Source: Sinorhizobium fredii USDA 257 (lineage in GTDB: Bacteria > Pseudomonadota > Alphaproteobacteria > Rhizobiales > Rhizobiaceae). Taken from it: a stretch of 64,000 nt of DNA. The stretch spans positions 6,252,001 through 6,316,000 of the forward strand of contig NC_018000.1 of the NCBI RefSeq assembly GCF_000265205.3, in the 5' to 3' direction. Shown one piece after another: positions 7,886 to 18,205 of the stretch; the first letter of the stretch is position 1; every line of letters starts with the position of its first letter. A program made the position numbers and the translations under genes. The notes under the pieces were generated by a model. The model did no database searches. It was not told where the DNA came from and saw only the letters and a list, made by a program, of their open reading frames with translations.

Positions 7886-8773
7886 ATGACCGACACCACG
7901 CTCGAATCCCTCTTGCGCCGCGACCGGTCGATCGTCGCTGCGGCGATCGCCACGTTAGCGGCGGTCGCCTGGATCTATATTCTCTGGCTCGCGGCCAGCA
8001 TGGACATGGGCGGCATGTCGATGCCCGAGACGGGAATGGATGCAACAATGCCCATGGACCCCGGCGTGGACATGGATATGGACATGCACATGGGAGGCGA
8101 GGCGAGGACCGGACCGCTCGACGCATTGCTGGGGATTTCGCCGCGTCCCTGGAGCCCGGTCGAGGCCACCTTCACCCTGACCATGTGGGTGGTGATGATG
8201 ATCGGCATGATGCTTCCCTCAGCGTCGCCGATGATCCTTCTCTATGCCCGCGTCGGACGGCAAAGCCTCAGGGACGGCAAGCCCTTTGCCTCGGCCGGCT
8301 ATTTCACCGCCGGCTACCTCATCGCCTGGACAGGTTTCGCACTGGTCGCCACGCTCGGACAATGGCTGATCGAAGGCACGCTGCTGACCCCGGCGCTGGC
8401 AAGCGCCAGTCGTGTCTTCAGCGGCATCGTGTTGATCGTGGCGGGACTTTACCAGTGGACGCCGCTCAAGGATGCCTGTTTGACGCAGTGCCAGGCGCCG
8501 ATCGTCTTCCTGCAGAGACACGGCGGGTTCCGAAGCGATCCGGGTGGCGCCATGAGGCTCGGCTTCCGTCACGGTCTCTATTGCGTCGGCTGCTGCTGGG
8601 CGCTGATGGCACTCCTCTTCGTCGGCGGCATCATGAATGTGCTGTGGATCGCCGCGATCGCGCTCTTCGTGCTTGCCGAAAAGCTACTGCCGGTCGGTCG
8701 CCTCCTGTCGCGGCTCGCCGGTTCGGTGCTTATGGCCCTCGGCTTCTGGCAATTGGTGGCGGCGGTAACATAA
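7886..8773 (+). CDS. DUF2182 integral membrane protein with Met/His-rich loop
   Basis: A 295-residue membrane protein of the DUF2182 family. After a first helix (residues 13-33) comes an extracytoplasmic-looking segment, about residues 34-72, with roughly fifteen methionines in MDMGG, MSMPETGM, MDMDMDMHMGG-type steps, resembling methionine motifs of copper-handling proteins. The conserved core follows: TLTMWVVMMIGMMLPSASPM near residue 93, SAGYFTAGYLIAWTGFA near 135, and CLTQCQAP plus a GLYCVGCCWALM segment. Its ATG lies 4 bases after DUF1326, so the two are co-translated. Family function is unproven; the sequence suggests metal binding at the membrane. Confidence 0.87.
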   Translation: MTDTTLESLLRRDRSIVAAAIATLAAVAWIYILWLAASMDMGGMSMPETGMDATMPMDPGVDMDMDMHMGGEARTGPLDALLGISPRPWSPVEATFTLTMWVVMMIGMMLPSASPMILLYARVGRQSLRDGKPFASAGYFTAGYLIAWTGFALVATLGQWLIEGTLLTPALASASRVFSGIVLIVAGLYQWTPLKDACLTQCQAPIVFLQRHGGFRSDPGGAMRLGFRHGLYCVGCCWALMALLFVGGIMNVLWIAAIALFVLAEKLLPVGRLLSRLAGSVLMALGFWQLVAAVT

Positions 8774-8817
8774 GATGAGCACGGGCGGAGCACCGGCGAT
8801 CCGGGCCCCTCGACTAT

Positions 8818-8937
8818 GCCCCTCATCCGGCCCGCCGGCCACCTTCTCCCCGCAGGCGAGGCGAAGGGGACTCGCGGCTAGTGCCTGCCCAAAGTCCCCT
8901 CTCCCCGCCTGTGGGGAGAGGGTTAGGGTGAGGGGCA
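8818..8937. repeat. CCCTCACCC/ggggagaggg intergenic repeat, copy 3 (double)
   Basis: Two related units in tandem: a first diverged part (CCCCTCATCCGGCC to GGCGAAGGGG) and a second with the strong hairpin CCTCTCCCCGCC-TGT-GGGGAGAGG followed by GTTAGGGTGAGGGGC. It lies between the converging DUF2182 and dnaJ genes and could act as a bidirectional transcription end. It is the best-preserved copy in the window. Confidence 0.8.
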
Positions 8938-8957
8938 AAGTCGAAAGCCTGGTGTGG

Positions 8958-10100
8958 CTATTCGCTCAGTGTATCGAAGAAATCTTTCATGCGGGAGAAG
9001 AAGCCCGTCGATTGCGGATTGTTCTCCTTGGACGAGATCTGCTCGAACTCCTGCAGCAATTCGCGCTGGCGCTTGGTGAGCTTCTGCGGCGTCTCGATCT
9101 GGATCTGGATATAGAGGTCGCCCGTCTGGTTGGAGCGCAGCACCGGCATGCCCTTGCCCTTGAGGCGGAACTGCTTGCCGGCCTGGGTGCCCTCTGGCAC
9201 GGTGACGCGCGATTTCGTGCCGTCGAGTGTGGTAACGTCGAACTTGCCGCCAAGTGTCGCGGTCGTCATCGAGATCGGCACGCTGCAGTAGAGGTCTGCT
9301 CCGTCGCGCTGGTAGAACTCATGCGGCCTGACCGACAGGAAAATATAGAGGTCGCCAGGGGGACCGCCGCGCAGGCCGGCTTCGCCCTCGCCGGAGAGGC
9401 GGATACGCGTGCCGTCCTCGATGCCGGTCGGAATATTGACCGACAGCGTGCGCTCCTCGGTGACCCGGCCCTGGCCATGGCATTTGCTGCAGGGATCGGT
9501 GATCGTCTGACCGCGACCGCCGCAGGTCGGGCAGGTGCGTTCGATCGAGAAGAAGCCCTGGGCGGCGCGGATACGGCCGGAGCCCTGGCAGGTGGCGCAG
9601 GTCTTCGGGCTGGTGCCCGGCTTCGCGCCCGAGCCCGTGCAGACGTCGCAGGTGACCGACGTCGGCACGCGGATCTGCGCCGTCTTGCCGGAAAAGGCCT
9701 CCTCGAGGGTGATCTCCATGTTGTAGCGAAGGTCCGCACCGCGTTCGCGACCGCCCGAGGAGCGGCGCTGACGACCGCCGCCCATCATCTCGCCGAAGAT
9801 GTCTTCGAAAATGTCCGAGAAGCCGCCGGCACTGCCGCCCGCAAAGCCGTTGCCGAAGCCGGCTCCCATGCCGCCCTGCTCGAAGGCTGCGTGGCCGTAG
9901 CGGTCGTAGGCCGCACGCTTCTGCGGATCCTTCAGCGTCTCGTAGGCCTGGTTGATTTCCTTGAAGGACTTTTCCGCTTCCTGGTCCCCGGGATTGCGGT
10001 CCGGGTGATATTGCATTGCCAGTTTACGGAAGGCGCTTTTCAGTTCCTTCTCGTCCGCGTTTCTTGCAACGCCAAGCGTTTCGTAAAGATCTCGTTTCAT
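8958..10100 (-). CDS. dnaJ: Co-chaperone DnaJ (Hsp40)
   Basis: A 380-residue type I J-protein that stimulates DnaK ATPase and delivers unfolded clients. The J domain is at residues 1-70 with the HPD motif in YHPDRNPGD, followed by a Gly/Phe region ([14 protein letters not shown]), then four zinc-finger repeats: [24 protein letters not shown] and CSKCHGQG, at about residues 150-215. The C-terminal client-binding domains are complete. It lies downstream of dnaK on the same strand, separated by 311 bases that include a strong terminator hairpin, so it is probably also transcribed from its own promoter. Confidence 0.97.
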   Translation of the reverse strand: MKRDLYETLGVARNADEKELKSAFRKLAMQYHPDRNPGDQEAEKSFKEINQAYETLKDPQKRAAYDRYGHAAFEQGGMGAGFGNGFAGGSAGGFSDIFEDIFGEMMGGGRQRRSSGGRERGADLRYNMEITLEEAFSGKTAQIRVPTSVTCDVCTGSGAKPGTSPKTCATCQGSGRIRAAQGFFSIERTCPTCGGRGQTITDPCSKCHGQGRVTEERTLSVNIPTGIEDGTRIRLSGEGEAGLRGGPPGDLYIFLSVRPHEFYQRDGADLYCSVPISMTTATLGGKFDVTTLDGTKSRVTVPEGTQAGKQFRLKGKGMPVLRSNQTGDLYIQIQIETPQKLTKRQRELLQEFEQISSKENNPQSTGFFSRMKDFFDTLSE

Positions 10101-10411
10101 GCTTCAAAGATTGTCCAGTTGACAAGGCTTGCCAGCGCGATCCGACCCTGCCTGATTATCTTGCCACAGGATTTAGTAAACCTTGAAGCGCGATACCATA
10201 GCCAAGTCGGGCCACCGAGTGCTTTTTTGTCGGAATAATGGCGTTCCGGCACCACTTCTCGCCACTTGCCCTTGCATCATCGTTCGGATTGATCGCTGCG
10301 CGCCGCGCCTGCAAGTACATTTCCCGCCGGCTGTCGGTAGTGTCGGGACTTCGGCGGCAACAGAAAAGCCCGGGAGCGATCCCGGGCTTCGCTGGTTTGA
10401 CCGAGGAGAGC
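10101..10411. other. dnaK-dnaJ intergenic region
   Basis: A gap of 311 bases without a credible gene. It contains the dnaK terminator hairpin at 10364-10389 and must contain any independent dnaJ promoter. I could not pick a convincing promoter by eye. Open frames on the plus strand that cross it are antisense continuations over dnaK or dnaJ. Confidence 0.6.
10364..10389 (-). terminator. Rho-independent terminator after dnaK
   Basis: A perfect 10-base-pair stem, AAGCCCGGGA / TCCCGGGCTT, with a four-base loop, followed on the minus strand by TTTTCTG. It begins 22 bases after the dnaK stop codon. Some read-through to dnaJ is likely. Confidence 0.88.
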
Positions 10412-12337
<1,926 letters not shown>

Positions 12338-12451
12338 GTCGTTCTCTCCTTGCAGCGGACTGTCGGAACCCGGTCAGGCATTCATGGGACAGTCCCTAAC
12401 GGGATGCTCTTTGGATTTGATCGCGGCCCGAGGGCTGCGTCGATGCGGCGT

Positions 12452-12480
12452 ATATAAGGACCGGCGTTTCGCACTGCAAG
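12452..12480 (-). promoter_or_regulatory. Candidate RpoH-type heat-shock promoter for dnaK
   Basis: On the minus strand CTTGCAG (12480-12474) is followed after 14 bases by CCTTATAT (12459-12452), close to the alphaproteobacterial RpoH pattern CTTGAA...CCATAT. It predicts a leader of roughly 105 bases before the dnaK ATG. Consistent with known RpoH control of dnaK in rhizobia; the promoter itself is inferred. Confidence 0.65.
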
Positions 12481-12504
12481 GCATTCTGCGGGGCGAGCAG
12501 GGCC

Positions 12505-12534
12505 AAAAGCAAGCGGACTTTCCCGGTCGCTTGC
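12505..12534 (-). terminator. Possible terminator after the PBP gene
   Basis: GCAAGCG and CGCTTGC arms (7 base pairs) around a 12-base loop, followed on the minus strand by TTTT, starting about 56 bases after the PBP stop. The short T run makes it a weak candidate. Confidence 0.5.
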
Positions 12535-12590
12535 GCGCGATGCGTCCGTCGATGATCGGGCGCGTCTGTCTGTCGCTGGCGACGCCCTGT

Positions 12591-14813
12591 TCAGCCGCCG
12601 GTCAAAAGCTCGAAAAGCGTTGTGCGACGGGTCGCGCCGGTGGTTTCGCCGACGCCTGCCGGCGGGATCGGGCCCCCCGTCGGCTCTGCTGCCGGACGGG
12701 TCTGGTCGACGGCGATCGCACCGTCCATCGCTGCCGGGCGTTCGGGGAAGGCTGCCGGATCACCGAAACCGTCGGGCAAAGCCTCGCCGCCGGCGACGGG
12801 ACTGCCCTCGTCGAAGACCGGCTGGACGCCGGTCGTGCCGAAGAGCGGCGAGGGCGAAAGCCCCTCATGCGCTGCCGCCATGAAATCGTGCCAGGCCTTG
12901 GCCGGCAGCCCGCCGCCGGTGACCTTCTTCATCGACTTGCCGTCGTCGTTGCCGAACCAGACGCCCGTCGTCAGGTTGGACGTGTAGCCGACAAAGAGCG
13001 CGTCGCGGAAAGATTGCGTCGTGCCGGTCTTGCCGGCCGCTTCCCAGTCTGGCAGGCGCGCCTTCCTGCCGGTGCCGTCAGTCAGCACCCGCACCATCAT
13101 CCGGTTCATCTCGCTGACGATCGCCGGATCGAGCACGCGCGGCGGGTTGTCATAGGTATTCTCGTAGAGCACCGTGCCGTCGGCGGTGGAGATGCGGCGG
13201 ATGACATGCGGTGTCGCCTTGAAACCGCCGTTCATGAAGGGCGCATAAGACGAAGTGAGCTCGACGAGGCTGACTTCCGACGTGCCGAGCGCGATCGAGG
13301 CGTTCGCCTGCATCTCGGAATCGATCCCCAGCCGATGCGCCAGCTTGACGACATTCGGCGGCCCCACCTCCATGACGAGCTGGGCGGCGATGGTGTTCAG
13401 CGAGTTGGCCAGCGCATCGGCAAGCGTCACCTCGCCGCGATATTTCTGGTCGTAGTTCTCCGGCGTCCAGTTGCCGATCCGGACCGGCGCGTCATTGCGC
13501 ACCGACATCGGCGTGCGGCCGATCTCGAGCGCCGCTGCATAGACGAAGGGCTTGAAGGCGGAGCCCGGCTGGCGCTTCGCCTTCGAGGCGCGGTCGAACT
13601 GGCTCTCCGCATAGTCCCTGCCGCCGACCAGCGCCCGTATCGCGCCGGTGCCGTCGATCGAGACGAGCGCCGCCTGCGAGGCGTTGAGCTTGCCGCCCTC
13701 CTCCTCGAGTGATGCGGCGAGCACCTCTTCGGCCTTCTTCTCGAGCGACAGATCGATGGTGGTGTCGACGATCAGGTCTTGGCTGACCTCGCCGATCATG
13801 CCGGGAAGCTGGTCCATCACCATGTCGGCGACATAGTGCTCGGCGCCCGACCAGAAGCTTTTCGCCCGCGTCGGCGTCTGCGACATCGCCGTCTTGATCT
13901 CGGCATCGGTGACGAAGCCTTCCTCGCGCATGGCGCCGAGCACCACCTGCGCGCGCGCCTCGGCCGCTTCAGGATCACGCGCCGGCGAAAGCCGCGAAGG
14001 TGCCTTCAACAGGCCGGCGAGTACCGCCGCTTCGCCGAGATTGACGTCGCGCGCCGACTTGTTGAAGTAGCGCCTGGACGCCGCCTCGACGCCATAGGCG
14101 TTCGAGCCGAAGAAGACGCGGTTGAGATACATCGCCAGGATCTGATCCTTGGTGTATTTCTGCTCCAGCCAGAAGGCGAGCAGCACTTCCTGCACCTTTC
14201 GTTCGAGCGTGCGCTCCGGCGACAGGAACAGATTCTTGGCAAGCTGCTGCGTCAGCGTCGAGCCGCCCTGGACCATGCGGCCGCTCGTCAGGTTGGTCAG
14301 CATGGCGCGCGCCAGCCCCAGCGGGTCGACACCGAAATGCGAGTAGAAGCGGCGGTCCTCAATGGCGATCACCGCCTGCGGGATGTATGGCGACATGTCT
14401 TCGAGCGCCAGCGCCTCGCCGCCGGTGGCGCCGCGATTGGCGACGATATCGCCGTTGACCGCGAGAATCTTGACGTTCGGCGGCCGTTCGGGGATAGACC
14501 AGCTCGTGGCGCTCGGCATGCGCGCGCCATAGTAGAGCACCAGCCCGCCGACGCCGATCGCGCCCCAGATGCCGAGCACGACGCACCAATAGGCAAGCCG
14601 CCGCACCGGAGCGAGGAAGCCGCCGCCGGACCCGCCTCTGCCGGTCAGCCTGCCGCGCGTCGCGCGCGCGCCTTTGGCGCTCGGCCGGGCCTGCTTGGCC
14701 TTGCGTCCGCCACCGATCACGCGATCGCTCGCCTCGACGCGTAGATCGTCGTCGTCATCGTAATCGCCGCCGAAGGAAGGTTCGATCCGCTGCCCTGATT
14801 TTCTGCTCGCCAT
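12591..14813 (-). CDS. Class A penicillin-binding protein (PBP1A/1C-type), bifunctional
   Basis: A 740-residue bifunctional murein synthase. A charged N-terminal tail (YDDDDDLRVE, then Arg/Gly-rich) precedes one membrane helix at about residues 68-92. The glycosyltransferase (GT51) domain follows, with catalytic Glu in AIEDRRFYSHFG near residue 152, QGGSTLTQQLAKNLFL near 181 and RKVQEVLLAFWLE. The transpeptidase domain has the SxxK Ser in RQPGSAFKPF near 415, SLN near 468 and KTGTTQ near 593. The last 80 residues are Pro/Ala/Gly-rich. All catalytic motifs are present, so it should be active in the periplasm. Which PBP1 subtype it is cannot be fixed by reading alone. Confidence 0.92.
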   Translation of the reverse strand: MASRKSGQRIEPSFGGDYDDDDDLRVEASDRVIGGGRKAKQARPSAKGARATRGRLTGRGGSGGGFLAPVRRLAYWCVVLGIWGAIGVGGLVLYYGARMPSATSWSIPERPPNVKILAVNGDIVANRGATGGEALALEDMSPYIPQAVIAIEDRRFYSHFGVDPLGLARAMLTNLTSGRMVQGGSTLTQQLAKNLFLSPERTLERKVQEVLLAFWLEQKYTKDQILAMYLNRVFFGSNAYGVEAASRRYFNKSARDVNLGEAAVLAGLLKAPSRLSPARDPEAAEARAQVVLGAMREEGFVTDAEIKTAMSQTPTRAKSFWSGAEHYVADMVMDQLPGMIGEVSQDLIVDTTIDLSLEKKAEEVLAASLEEEGGKLNASQAALVSIDGTGAIRALVGGRDYAESQFDRASKAKRQPGSAFKPFVYAAALEIGRTPMSVRNDAPVRIGNWTPENYDQKYRGEVTLADALANSLNTIAAQLVMEVGPPNVVKLAHRLGIDSEMQANASIALGTSEVSLVELTSSYAPFMNGGFKATPHVIRRISTADGTVLYENTYDNPPRVLDPAIVSEMNRMMVRVLTDGTGRKARLPDWEAAGKTGTTQSFRDALFVGYTSNLTTGVWFGNDDGKSMKKVTGGGLPAKAWHDFMAAAHEGLSPSPLFGTTGVQPVFDEGSPVAGGEALPDGFGDPAAFPERPAAMDGAIAVDQTRPAAEPTGGPIPPAGVGETTGATRRTTLFELLTGG

Positions 14814-15095
14814 GCCGGAAGGATCTGTCCCCTATGGCCGGACCGGTTCATCATCGCTGTCAGGCGACACCAGCGGCGCAATTGTCATGCGGCGCCGGTC
14901 TTCCCGTCCCGCTCATGCCGATCCCTCGACTCTAAATGCGGCTATTTAAGGGGGAGTTAAGAATGGGAATAGGGAAAAACCTAGCGCCTTCAATTCCTTG
15001 GCATCGCTGGGTGGCCGCCTTGGCCACGGGCGGTGCAGGCCTCGTATTCGAATTGCGACCCAGCCGCGGGTCCAGCGGGTCATGAGCAGTCCGCT

Positions 15096-15123
15096 TTGCA
15101 TGCATTGCAATGCTGCGATGCAA
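15096..15123. promoter_or_regulatory. Nested palindromes upstream of the triple-loop RNA
   Basis: A perfect 12-base palindrome, GCATTGCAATGC (15102-15113), sits inside TTGCAT (15096-15101) and ATGCAA (15118-15123) arms. It lies 40-70 bases before the predicted RNA start, a usual place for an activator site. The TTGCA/TGCAA half-sites would suit a LysR-type regulator, but no regulator is identified. Confidence 0.45.
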
Positions 15124-15164
15124 CATTGTCGCTATTAAATCAGCCGGAATGACATATGATCTCC

Positions 15165-15286
15165 TCATCGAAGCGCTGCACCTCCTCCCGCGGCGCCCGA
15201 TGCGGATCGGTTTCACTCCTCCTCCCAGGAACCGGCCGAGTTTGAAGACCCCGACGCCACCTCCTCCCGGCCTCGGGGTCTTTTTC
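15165..15286 (+). ncRNA. Probable sRNA with three CCUCCUCCC hairpin loops
   Basis: Three successive hairpins each expose CCTCCTCCC in the loop. SL1: arms GCGCTGC (15173-15179) and GCGGCGC (15190-15196), motif at 15181-15189. SL2: arms CGGTTTC and GGAACCG, motif at 15218-15226. SL3: AAGACCCCGA / TCGGGGTCTT (15245-15282), motif at 15260-15268, followed by TTTTTCTGT, an intrinsic terminator. The motif is complementary to Shine-Dalgarno-like GGAGG sequences. Anti-SD (CCUCCUCCC, 'cuckoo'-type) sRNAs are known in alphaproteobacteria. The 5' end is estimated; no open frame is likely. It is the only candidate gene in the 14814-15382 gap between the PBP and DMT genes. Confidence 0.75.
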
Positions 15287-15382
15287 TGTCAACTCGCCCG
15301 ATTGTCGGAGCCACTGTGGCGCGGCCGCAGGAACGCGCCACAAAATCGTGCTCTTGGCGCTGGACGCGTGTATCGACGAGCC

Positions 15383-16270
15383 ATGAGATCCAAGGCAAAC
15401 GGCTACGTCTTCGCGCTTCTGGCGATCGTCATCTTCTCGATCCAAGACGGGCTTTCCAAGCATCTCGGCGCCAATTACCCGCCGGTCTTCGTGGCGATGA
15501 TCCGCTACTGGGCCTTTGCCGCCTTTGCCGTCACGCTGGCCTGGCGGTCGCCGGCCGGGCTGCGTGCCACCGCCGTGACGAAAAGGCCGCTCCTTCAGGT
15601 GTCGCGCGGCGTCTTGCTGCCGGCGCAGATCGTCGTCGTCATCACCGCCTTCACCATCGTGGGGCTTGCGCATTCGCAAGCCATCCTGGCGGCGACGCCG
15701 ATCTTCGTAGCACTGCTTTCAATGCCGCTTCTCGGCGAGCGTGTCGGCTGGCGCCGCTGGTCGGCGATCACCGCCGGTCTCGTCGGCGTGCTGCTGATCC
15801 TGAAGCCGGGCGAGGGCACCTTCGAGGTCGATTTTCTCCTGCCGCTCGCCGGGGCGCTGATGTTCGCGGTCTATGCCATCACGACGCGGCTCGTCAGCCG
15901 CGATGATTCGGCGCTGACGAGCTTCTTCTATAGCGGCGTCGTCGGTGCGGCGGCGATCAGCCTCGTCGGCCCGTTCTTCTGGGCGACGCTGACGGGTCCG
16001 GACTGGGTGTGGATGCTGCTTCTCTGCGTCACCGGCAGCCTGAGCCACTATTTCCTCATTCGCGCCTATGACCTGCTCGATGCCGTCGCGGTGCAGCCGC
16101 TCACCTATCTGCAGCTCGTCCTCGCCTCGATCATGGGTGTCTCGATCTTCGGCGAGACCTTGACGGTCAACATGATCATCGGATCGCTGCTGGTGGTGGC
16201 GGCGGGGATCTTCACCGTCTGGCGCGAGCGCGTCGTCGCAAGGCGCAAGGCGGGCCTGCCGCCGGTATGA
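15383..16270 (+). CDS. DMT-superfamily (EamA) transporter
   Basis: A 295-residue inner-membrane protein with ten predicted helices in two EamA repeats. Recognisable pieces are the first-helix FALLAIVIFSIQDGLSKHLG, the HSQAILAATPIFVALLSMPL region ending in LGERVGWRRW (end of the first repeat, near residues 95-125), and the second-repeat ending QPLTYLQLVLASIMGVSIFGE. Such proteins export metabolites or amino acids, or scavenge carboxylates; the substrate is unknown. The ATG at 15383 was chosen because the long upstream frame runs through the RNA and its terminator. It is a single gene, 98 bases after the RNA terminator. Confidence 0.85.
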   Translation: MRSKANGYVFALLAIVIFSIQDGLSKHLGANYPPVFVAMIRYWAFAAFAVTLAWRSPAGLRATAVTKRPLLQVSRGVLLPAQIVVVITAFTIVGLAHSQAILAATPIFVALLSMPLLGERVGWRRWSAITAGLVGVLLILKPGEGTFEVDFLLPLAGALMFAVYAITTRLVSRDDSALTSFFYSGVVGAAAISLVGPFFWATLTGPDWVWMLLLCVTGSLSHYFLIRAYDLLDAVAVQPLTYLQLVLASIMGVSIFGETLTVNMIIGSLLVVAAGIFTVWRERVVARRKAGLPPV

Positions 16271-16373
16271 CACGGTTCGATCGCCTCAACTCAAAATCGT
16301 CGTGATCATGACCGATCGTGCGGACGTCTGGCCACCGATTCGGGTCGGCCTTGATCGTCCGTCAGAGAGGGAG

Positions 16374-16868
16374 ATGATGAGGCTTCGTTCGATAATCCTG
16401 CCGGCATTGGCGGCCCTGTCGGCGTTGAGCGTCGAGGGCAGGGCACAGGAGTCCGCGCCTTACGTCGATGATCGTTCCGACGGCGCCGCGCTTGTTCGCT
16501 CGCTCTATAACGCGATCAACCGCAAGGAATATGCCAGGGCCTATGCCTATTTCGGCGACAAGAAGCCGGTCGGCGAATTCAAGGCCTTTGCCGATGGCTA
16601 CGCGAAAACCGAATCGGTGGAGATCCGGATCGGCAAGGTGACGACCGAGGGGGCCGCCGGCAGCATCTACTCGGCCGTGCCGGTGGCGATCAGGTCCGTC
16701 GAACGGGAAGGCAAGATCCGCTTCTTCTCCGGCTGCTATGTCACGAGAATCATCAACCCGTCGCTGCAGGTGCCACCGTTCGCCCCCTACCAGATCGAGA
16801 CGGCGCGCCTCGATGATGCGGAGGGACCGATCGAAAAGGCGATACCCGGCGTCTGCAACGCGCCCTGA
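16374..16868 (+). CDS. Small secreted protein of unknown function
   Basis: A 164-residue protein starting at tandem ATGs (16374, 16377) after AGAGAGGGAG. It has a signal peptide, RLRSIILPALAALSALS, with probable cleavage near GRAQES. The mature part (ALVRSLYNAINRKEYARAYAYF) resembles NTF2/DUF-type folds in which a short helix pair precedes a curved sheet, and it includes one cysteine in FSGCYVTR and one near the end (GVCNAP) that could form a disulfide. No family was recognised. It converges with the YbhN-like gene. Likely periplasmic; no function is proposed. Confidence 0.7.
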   Translation: MMRLRSIILPALAALSALSVEGRAQESAPYVDDRSDGAALVRSLYNAINRKEYARAYAYFGDKKPVGEFKAFADGYAKTESVEIRIGKVTTEGAAGSIYSAVPVAIRSVEREGKIRFFSGCYVTRIINPSLQVPPFAPYQIETARLDDAEGPIEKAIPGVCNAP

Positions 16869-16884
16869 TGGCCTCATCGGGTAG

Positions 16885-17832
16885 CTACGAGCCCTTCGCG
16901 TCGCGCTGCTCCAGGAAACGCGAATGCTCGAAGACGAAGATGACGACGAGTGCCATGACAAACGGAACCAGCAGATAGAGCAGGCGGAAGATCGCTAGTG
17001 CCGCCAGCACGTCGGCCTGGTCCATCTCGGGCAGTGCGGCGATGAAGACGAGTTCGAGTACGCCGAGGCCGCCCGGTGCGTGCGAGAGCAGCGCCGCCGA
17101 GAAGGAGGCGAGGAAAATGCCGAGAATGACGACATAGCCCGGATTGCCGGCGTCCGGCAGCGCGAAATAGATGATGCCGGCGGCGCCGAGGAGTTCGACA
17201 GGGGCGATGACCAACTGCCTGAGCACGATCGGAGGCCGCGGGTAGTGAAGCTGGAACCATCGGGTGCGCAGCGGCCGAAGACCGATCAGGCTGCCAAGGA
17301 TATAGAGGCAGATGAGCACCAGGATGAGAACGCCCGTCGTCAGCGACATCTCGATCGGCAGAAACTCGGCAAACCGTTCGATGATGTCCGGCTTGGCGAG
17401 CAGCACGATTGCCGACAGCACCAGCGTGCCGAGCGTGAAGGTGAAGGAGCAGAAGGCGACAAGGATGCCGATTTCGCCGGGCGTCAGCCCCTTCGAGCGA
17501 TAGGCGCGATAGCGCACCACGGCCCCGGAGAACACCGAGGCGCCGAGATTGTGCGACAGCGCATAGGTCGTGAACGAGCAGAGCGTGATGAACCAGATCG
17601 AGATGCGATGACCGAGATGGTCGAGCGCCAGCTTGTCGTAGGCGGCAAGGGCCGCATAGGCGACAAGTGTCGAGCCGATTGCGAGCGCCCAGCTCTCGAT
17701 CGAGATCGCCTGGAAACTGGCGATGAACTCGTTCAGGGACAAACCGCGCAGTTCATGGATCAGCGCACGCACCGAAAAGACGATTGCCGCCAGTCCCACT
17801 GCCGGCCAGAAATATGCCTTCAGCCGTGTCAT
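16885..17832 (-). CDS. YbhN/UPF0104-family integral membrane protein
   Basis: A 315-residue membrane protein of the UPF0104 (lysylphosphatidylglycerol synthase transmembrane-like, AglD2/YbhN) family. About eight hydrophobic helices are seen; family markers are the YALSHNLGASVFSGAVVRYR segment near residue 88 and the SHAPGGLGVLELVFIAALP stretch near 248. It has no C-terminal aminoacyltransferase domain, so it is not a complete MprF. The ATG at 17832 (MTRLKAYFWP) is the first in frame before helix 1; the upstream open frame runs into low-quality sequence. Members are thought to handle lipids, but the function is unproven. Confidence 0.82.
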   Translation of the reverse strand: MTRLKAYFWPAVGLAAIVFSVRALIHELRGLSLNEFIASFQAISIESWALAIGSTLVAYAALAAYDKLALDHLGHRISIWFITLCSFTTYALSHNLGASVFSGAVVRYRAYRSKGLTPGEIGILVAFCSFTFTLGTLVLSAIVLLAKPDIIERFAEFLPIEMSLTTGVLILVLICLYILGSLIGLRPLRTRWFQLHYPRPPIVLRQLVIAPVELLGAAGIIYFALPDAGNPGYVVILGIFLASFSAALLSHAPGGLGVLELVFIAALPEMDQADVLAALAIFRLLYLLVPFVMALVVIFVFEHSRFLEQRDAKGS

Positions 17833-18140
17833 GCTGGCGCCAGGGCGACGGACCGAGCGCGGCTTGTCCAGGAATGGAGGGCGTTGCCAGAGCGGCCATT
17901 TCCGCCATTGCAGAAAGAATCGCGCCTCAGAAGCGATGCCTCGATACTCACCCTTGCCAACAGCCCATTCCCATTCTGTGCCTTTGCAAAAAGGGAAGCA
18001 TCCCGAGGCGGTGAGGTCAAGCAGCACGGGCCGGATATCTGCTCGGATGTCCTCTATTGAGGGTGAGCGGCTGCGAAGGCCTTTCGCAGCGGCTGACGAC
18101 TGCATGTTTCCTCAAATCGTCGCCGATTTAAGGTCAAATA

Positions 18141-18203
18141 CATGCAGCAATTCAAAGTGCTACAGCGTGCTTTGTGCGTCTGAAAAGACGCACGGCGCTG
18201 TAG
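18141..18203 (+). repeat. Palindromic intergenic repeat, family A, copy 2
   Basis: The most complete of three copies: GCAATTCAAAGTG, arm CTACAGCG, CTTT, inner perfect arms GTGCGTC / GACGCAC around TGAAAA, and closing GCGCTGTAG. As RNA it forms a long hairpin. It ends 3 bases before the M20 peptidase stop codon on the other strand, so it could be the 3' end of that transcript. Confidence 0.85.
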
Positions 18204-18205
18204 GC

